Source: Gemmatimonadota bacterium (GTDB lineage: Bacteria; Gemmatimonadota; Gemmatimonadetes; Gemmatimonadales; GWC2-71-9). From it: DNA of 46,481 bases. The stretch is taken from positions 129,416-175,896 of the forward strand of contig JADFNB010000001.1 in NCBI GenBank assembly GCA_022563595.1. The letters are read 5' to 3'. Each line of letters starts with the position of its first letter. Within the stretch, counting starts at the first letter, position 1. Below are positions 42,455 to 46,481 of the stretch, piece after piece. The notes under the pieces were generated by a model. The model worked only from the letters and a program-made list of their open reading frames with translations, did not search any database and was not told where the DNA came from. A program made the translations under genes and the position numbers.

Positions 42455-44317
42455 ATGGCACCTAGACAATTCGTTCTTTCGACAGGCGCGATCGTGTTCG
42501 CGGCCGCCGCCTGGCTTCTCGCGCCGGGCGGAACCCTGCGCGCCCAGGACACGGGCGCGGCGCCGGTGAGAACGCCACAGGTATCGGCCGAGTTCGACAG
42601 TCCCCGCTCGACGATGTTCACTTTCCTGCGGGCGGTGAACGCCGTCACGGACGGCGACCGCGACGAGATACGGACCGCGACCGCCACCCTCGACCTCTCG
42701 CGCTTGGGCGTAGCGGCCGGCTCCGACGCCGCGCGACGTCTAGCGCTGGATCTCTGGAGCGCGCTCAACCGCATTCGCGAGGTCCAGCCATCGGAGTTGC
42801 CCGACTGGACCCAGCTCACGCCCGACCAGACCAGCTTCGTCTACTTCCCCCGGCCGTTCCATCCCGACGACGAGGCCATTCTGGAACGGATCGATGTCGG
42901 AGACGCGGTCGTCGCCTTCACGCGGGCAGCCGACGGACGCTGGTTGTTCTCGGCACAGACGATGGCGGGCATCTCCTGGCTCGCCGGTGTGCTCAGTGCA
43001 CTACCGCAACAGGTCACGGTTGACGAAGCGGCCCTCGAAGCGCCTGCCTGGGTGCGTCAAGCGATCCCGGCGAGCCTCCGAGGTGGGGGGGTCTTAGGGC
43101 TGCGGCACTGGCAGTGGCTCGGCCTGCTCATCGTGATCTTCGCAGGCCTGTTGGTCGATTTCGCACTCCGAACCATTCTCCGGCCCACTGCGCGTCGCAT
43201 CTCCCGCCGGTTCCACGACGCGCTCGAGGGCCGGATACTCCAGGACACGGTGCGCACCATCGGGTTGTTCGGCGCGGCGCTAGTGTGGATGAGTCTGGTG
43301 CGGCTGCTGTACCTCCCCGACCCGGTCGGCGTCGTCGCGAAGGCAGCTACCGGTGTGTTCACCGTCTTCACGGGCACCTGGATGGGGTGGAAGCTCACGG
43401 ATCTCCTGGGCGAGATCCTGCTCCACCGGGCGCTGCAGACCGAGAGCCGGTTCGACGATATCCTCGTTCCACTCCTGCGCAAGACCGCCAAATTATTCAT
43501 CGTGGCCCTCGGCATCGTCTACGGCGCGCAGAATCTGAACATCAACATCGTCCCGCTCCTGACCGGTCTCGGGATCGGCGGCCTGGCGTTCGCGTTCGCG
43601 GCCAAGGACACGATCGAGAACCTGTTTGGATCCGTGGCGGTGGTGCTCGACCGGCCGTTCGAGGTGGGCGACTGGGTGGTGATCGGCGACCTGGAGGGCA
43701 CAGTCGAAGAACTGGGCTTCCGCTCGACGCGCATCCGGACCTTTTACGATTCGCAGGTCACGGTGCCCAATTCGGCGCTCGTCCGAGCGCAGGTCGACAA
43801 CTATGGGCGTCGGAGGTTTCGGCGCTGGAAAACGACCATCGGCGTACAGTACGACACACCACCGGAGAAGCTGCTGGCTTTCACCGAAGGAATACGGGAG
43901 CTGGTGAGGCAACACCCCTATACGCGCAAGGACTATTACCAGGTCTGGTGCAACGATTTCGGCGACTCGAGCCTGAATATCCTGCTCTACGTATTCCACG
44001 AGGTGCCCGACTGGTCCACCGAGCTGCGCGAGCGGGAACGCCTCTTCGTCGACATCGTGCGCCTCGCGGATCAGCTCGGCGTGGAGTTTGCCTTCCCCAC
44101 ACGAACCGTCCATCTGTACACCGAGGAGCACAAGGAAGCCGTTCCCGCGCTCGACATCCCGACCGGGGGCACCGACCGCGAGGCGTTGGCCGCAGGTGTA
44201 CGCGCAGCGCAGGAGATCACCGCACGGCAATCCTGGCAGCGGGACCGGCCCGGACCCGTGCGATTCGACATGGACGGTTCGCGGCGCTTGAGCAGTGAAC
44301 GTGGTAGCGACGCGTAA
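42455..44317 (+). CDS. MscS-family mechanosensitive ion channel
   Basis: 620 residues. MAPRQFVLSTGAIVFAAAAW then LLAPGGTLRAQ is a signal peptide, followed by a periplasmic region of about 190 residues. There are about four membrane spans after residue 210. The pore-lining helix and beta domain are TGLGIGGLAFAFAAKDTIEN LFGSVAVVLDRPFEVGDWVV IGDLEGTVEELGFRSTRIRT, then QVTVPNSALVRAQVDNYGRR. These are hallmark MscS segments. The C-terminal alpha/beta domain ends FAFPTRTVHLY. Such channels open under membrane tension to release solutes. The extra N-terminal domain places it with larger MscS homologues. It ends on a hairpin with the convergent TPR-like gene next. Confidence 0.92.
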   Translation: MAPRQFVLSTGAIVFAAAAWLLAPGGTLRAQDTGAAPVRTPQVSAEFDSPRSTMFTFLRAVNAVTDGDRDEIRTATATLDLSRLGVAAGSDAARRLALDLWSALNRIREVQPSELPDWTQLTPDQTSFVYFPRPFHPDDEAILERIDVGDAVVAFTRAADGRWLFSAQTMAGISWLAGVLSALPQQVTVDEAALEAPAWVRQAIPASLRGGGVLGLRHWQWLGLLIVIFAGLLVDFALRTILRPTARRISRRFHDALEGRILQDTVRTIGLFGAALVWMSLVRLLYLPDPVGVVAKAATGVFTVFTGTWMGWKLTDLLGEILLHRALQTESRFDDILVPLLRKTAKLFIVALGIVYGAQNLNINIVPLLTGLGIGGLAFAFAAKDTIENLFGSVAVVLDRPFEVGDWVVIGDLEGTVEELGFRSTRIRTFYDSQVTVPNSALVRAQVDNYGRRRFRRWKTTIGVQYDTPPEKLLAFTEGIRELVRQHPYTRKDYYQVWCNDFGDSSLNILLYVFHEVPDWSTELRERERLFVDIVRLADQLGVEFAFPTRTVHLYTEEHKEAVPALDIPTGGTDREALAAGVRAAQEITARQSWQRDRPGPVRFDMDGSRRLSSERGSDA

Positions 44318-44327
44318 GCCGCGTCGC
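44307..44327. terminator. Hairpin between convergent genes
   Basis: A perfect 8-bp inverted repeat (44307-44314 and 44320-44327) with a 5-nt loop spans the stop codon of the MscS-type gene and lies 3 bp from the stop of the convergent TPR-like frame. There is no T tract, so it may be a bidirectional weak terminator. Confidence 0.4.
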
Positions 44328-44329
44328 CT

Positions 44330-44737
44330 TCACTGCCCCGCGCCGAGCGCTCGCAGCCGCTCGTCGAGCTGGTCGCTGTCAGGGAACTCGCCCCGCAAGG
44401 TTTCGAGCGTCATCCGTGCCGAGTCCGGATGTCCGGCCGCTTCGTACGCGTCGGCCAGCAGCATGCCGTACTGCAGTGATAGGCGTGCGTTCTCTTCCGG
44501 CAGCGAGAGCCCTCTCAGCATCTCGAGGGCACGTGCTGGGTCCTGACGGTCTCGCAGCAGCGACTGGACGGCCAACAGCGTGACGCCGGGATCATTCGGA
44601 TGGCGCCGGCTCATCAGCTCGACGAGTTCCGCCGCCGCGTCCGACCGACCAGCCTCCCGGTCCTGCATCGACGTGTGGTACAGACCGGCCAGGAGCAACC
44701 TCCCCACGTCCTCGGCCTCTCCAAAACGTATTCCCAC
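44330..44737 (-). CDS. TPR-like C-terminal half of a gene split by an amber codon
   Basis: From a GTG at 44737 the frame gives 135 residues: MGIRFGEAEDVGRLLLAGLY, HTSMQDREAGRSDAAAELVE, LMSRRHPNDPGVTLLAVQSL, LRDRQDPARALEMLRGLSLP, EENARLSLQYGMLLADAYEA, with helix-turn-helix pairs of TPR type. The same frame continues upstream without interruption as AAEHGGDIVYSYAGG to the TAG at 44785-44783 that ends the DUF2231-like membrane part. The two parts look like one original protein: membrane domain, conserved AAEHGGDIVYSYAGGVG linker, then TPR-like domain. Whether this half is translated separately is unknown; no clear ribosome-binding site precedes the GTG. Confidence 0.55.
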   Translation of the reverse strand: MGIRFGEAEDVGRLLLAGLYHTSMQDREAGRSDAAAELVELMSRRHPNDPGVTLLAVQSLLRDRQDPARALEMLRGLSLPEENARLSLQYGMLLADAYEAAGHPDSARMTLETLRGEFPDSDQLDERLRALGAGQ

Positions 44738-44782
44738 CCCACCAGCGTACGAGTAGACGATATCGCCGCCGTGCTCGGCGGC

Positions 44783-45172
44783 CTAGTAGAGTACGAACAG
44801 TCCGGCGAGCCCCACCATCCCGGACGCCACGAGGACGCCCGTGCGGTAGTGCTTCTTGCGACGAATCCCGAGTGCCGCAAGCTCAAGCGCCACGACGAGC
44901 AGAAACAGGTTCCGCGTCCGCTCACCCAACTCCTCATGGTGGTGAACGATGTCGCGGGCACCGGGAATACGTTCCACAGGTCCATGCGCGTCGAGACCCG
45001 ACTGCACCGCGATGACGGCCGCCAACGTGCCGCCCAGCAGGAGTACCGTCGCCATCGGCCCGGCCAATTTGACCTTGCCCGTCAGCGCCAGCAGTCGCAT
45101 CGGCACACCGAGGAACAGCAGCGCTACGACGAAATGAACGACCTGCGGATGTAGCGTCCCGATGTCAGGCAT
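44783..45172 (-). CDS. DUF2231-like membrane protein, N-terminal half before in-frame amber
   Basis: 129 residues from the ATG at 45172, with AAGGA 5 bp upstream; a GTG at 45184 overlaps the region after the glnS stop and is less likely. MPDIGTLHPQVVHFVVALLF has the DUF2231-like 'HP.vVHF..aLL' start. Four membrane spans are visible: HFVVALLFLGVPMRLLAL, AGPMATVLLLGGTLAAVIAV, LFLLVVALELAALGI and LVASGMVGLAGLFVLY. A periplasmic loop has HGPVERIPGARDIVHHHEEL. The last residue before TAG is Tyr of FVLY, and the frame goes on past the stop as AAEHGG. The stop therefore seems to be a nonsense substitution rather than the natural end. Confidence 0.7.
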   Translation of the reverse strand: MPDIGTLHPQVVHFVVALLFLGVPMRLLALTGKVKLAGPMATVLLLGGTLAAVIAVQSGLDAHGPVERIPGARDIVHHHEELGERTRNLFLLVVALELAALGIRRKKHYRTGVLVASGMVGLAGLFVLY

Positions 45173-45184
45173 TGATTCCTTCAC

Positions 45185-46481
45185 TCACCTCGTCTCGAGT
45201 TCGTGGCGCACGATTCCCTCCACGACCTTCGGATTGGCTTTCCCGCGACTCAGCTTCATCACCTGACCTACGAAGAAACCCAACAACCCGGCGCGCCCGG
45301 ATCGATACTGCTCGACCTTCTCCGGATACTCGGCGAGCACGCGTTCGATCATGGGTGTCAGGGCATCGGCATCGGCCAGTTGCTCGAGGCCACGCTTCCG
45401 CACGATCTCATCCGCGTCACCGCCACGCTCGAACATCTCGGACAGCACGACCTTCGCCTGGGCCCGGTGAATAGTCCCGCTGTCGATCAGGGCGACGAGG
45501 CGGCCAAGTTGCGCACCGTCGAACGGCAACCGCTCCACAGCGCGCCGCTTCGCCTCACGACGCACGTCGTTGACAACCCAACTCGCGACGGCTTTTGCAT
45601 TGTCGTGCGCCGCGACGGCGTCCTCGAACAGGGCTGCCAACCCTGGATCACGCCCCAGTATCACGGCCTGTTCTCCCGGGAGACCGTACGCGCTCATGTA
45701 GCGCTCCGGACCGTCTCCCCGTCCCGGCGCGCCGGCCGGCTCGGGCGCCGCGCGCACGCCGGAATCCGATCTCGCTCCGCGAGCGCCCGGCTTCGTCTTC
45801 ACGGCGGAGCGGGTCGCCTTGCGTTGGATCTTGGCCCAGGTGTCGCGCAAGCCCACCGTGCGGTTGAACACCAGCGCGCCCGGCTTCGAGTCGACGGTGT
45901 CGCTCACGAAGTAGCCCTGCCGCTCGAACTGGTAACGCGTGCCGGGCGGATCGTGCGCGACACTCGGCTCGATGCGGGAGTCAGGCAGGACGACGAGTGA
46001 GTCCGGGTTGAGGCTGTCGGTGAACTCTTCGCCTTCGTCTGTGTCCTCCGGATCGGCCGTCGTGAACGGCCGGTCGTAGAGCCTCACCTCCGCCGGCAGA
46101 GAATGTTCGGCCGACACCCAGTGCAGCGTGCCCTTCACCTTGCGGCCGTCAGGCGATCCACCGCCCATGGTTGCCGGATCGTAGGTGCAGCGGACTTCCA
46201 CGATCCGCCCCGTCTCGTCCTTCACGACTTGCCCACATGTCACGTAGTACGCGTAGCGCAGCCGAACCTCCCGTCCCGGGGCGAGCCGGAAGAACCCCTT
46301 GGGGGGATCCTCATGGAAATCATCGCGCTCGATGTAGAGCACCCGCGAGAACGGAACAGTGCGCGATCCTTCCCTGGGGACATCGTGCGGATAGGAGGGC
46401 GCGTCGAGCTGCTCGACCTGTCCCTCCGGATAGTTCTCGATGACCACGCGCAGCGGTCGGAGAACACACAGCACCCGAGGC
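45185..46481 (-). CDS. glnS: Glutaminyl-tRNA synthetase, C-terminal part with GatB/YqeY-type extension (truncated by window edge)
   Basis: The frame is open to the right edge; about 432 residues are visible. The first 240 or so are the GlnRS anticodon-binding beta-barrels: VLRPLRVVIENYPEGQVEQL DAPSYP, SRTVPFSRVLYIERDDFHED PPKGFFRLAPGREVRLRYAY, LHWVSAEHSLPAEVRLYDRP F and ERQGYFVSDTVDSKPGALVF NRTVGLRDTW. A basic Lys/Arg/Ala linker follows, then a helical domain of about 150 residues: AVASWVVNDVRREAKRRAVE, ...VALIDSGTIHRAQAKVVLSEMFERGGDADEIVRKRGL..., ending RAGLLGFFVGQVMKLSRGKANPKVVEGIVRHEL. This is the GatB-tail/YqeY domain that binds the tRNA-Gln elbow in some GlnRS proteins. The catalytic part lies beyond the window. 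Confidence 0.93.
   Translation of the reverse strand, partial: PRVLCVLRPLRVVIENYPEGQVEQLDAPSYPHDVPREGSRTVPFSRVLYIERDDFHEDPPKGFFRLAPGREVRLRYAYYVTCGQVVKDETGRIVEVRCTYDPATMGGGSPDGRKVKGTLHWVSAEHSLPAEVRLYDRPFTTADPEDTDEGEEFTDSLNPDSLVVLPDSRIEPSVAHDPPGTRYQFERQGYFVSDTVDSKPGALVFNRTVGLRDTWAKIQRKATRSAVKTKPGARGARSDSGVRAAPEPAGAPGRGDGPERYMSAYGLPGEQAVILGRDPGLAALFEDAVAAHDNAKAVASWVVNDVRREAKRRAVERLPFDGAQLGRLVALIDSGTIHRAQAKVVLSEMFERGGDADEIVRKRGLEQLADADALTPMIERVLAEYPEKVEQYRSGRAGLLGFFVGQVMKLSRGKANPKVVEGIVRHELETR

Overview
The window is high-GC bacterial DNA with dense, tightly overlapping genes and frequent GTG/TTG starts. The mix of small zinc-ribbon proteins, a Minf_1886-family protein, a short basic MARPGPATFEKRKREL protein, DUF2723, DUF2231 and secreted beta-barrel, propeller and PPC proteins fits Gemmatimonadota best. 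That assignment is inference: no rRNA or other phylogenetic marker was compared.

Layout. (1) 1-2937: start of a CLC chloride channel running off the left edge, a divergent zinc-ribbon/SH3 membrane protein, an Mth938-domain protein with a translationally coupled beta-barrel protein, and a small lipoprotein. (2) About 3131-10534: a 7.4-kb accessory region. It lies downstream of the 3' end of a CAT-anticodon tRNA (10535-10608), and its far end carries an exact 20-bp copy of that 3' end in direct orientation (3131-3150). This is the geometry left by integration into a tRNA gene. Inside are a chimeric desaturase/HD-GYP pseudogene, small unknown genes, an exported isoaspartyl peptidase, a HicBA pair, an orphan antitoxin-like gene, a deletion-fused antitoxin/ParE-type remnant, an IS110-type transposase fragment, another decayed gene and a lower-GC secreted protein. 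No integrase was recognised. (3) 10704-26956: a long minus-strand run of core genes: thrS, thiolase, bioY, CPBP protease, hbd, a Glu/Leu/Phe/Val-type dehydrogenase, glyA, two small conserved genes, fused NAD(P)HX epimerase/dehydratase, a beta-propeller protein, thiL, plsC, a secreted protein, eno and an FtsB-like gene. Many are joined by 1-19 bp overlaps. (4) 27031-38476: a plus-strand run: BON-type protein, valS, Ig-like lipoprotein, selA, a three-repeat PPC protein, purN, purH and a DUF2723 membrane glycosyltransferase-like protein. (5) 38502-46481: TonB-dependent receptor (minus), exported amidase and MscS-type channel (plus), then (minus) a DUF2231 membrane gene cut by an in-frame amber codon and the C-terminal part of glutaminyl-tRNA synthetase.

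The core blocks supply housekeeping functions: three tRNA synthetases, enolase, one-carbon and purine synthesis, thiamine cofactor, metabolite repair, phospholipid synthesis and selenocysteine synthesis. The most notable observations are the tRNA-flanked decaying island, the amber codon in the DUF2231/TPR-like gene, the altered KMSKS motif in ValRS, and selA embedded without selB or selC between valS and purN/purH. No CRISPR array, phage structural cluster or recognisable defence operon was seen.
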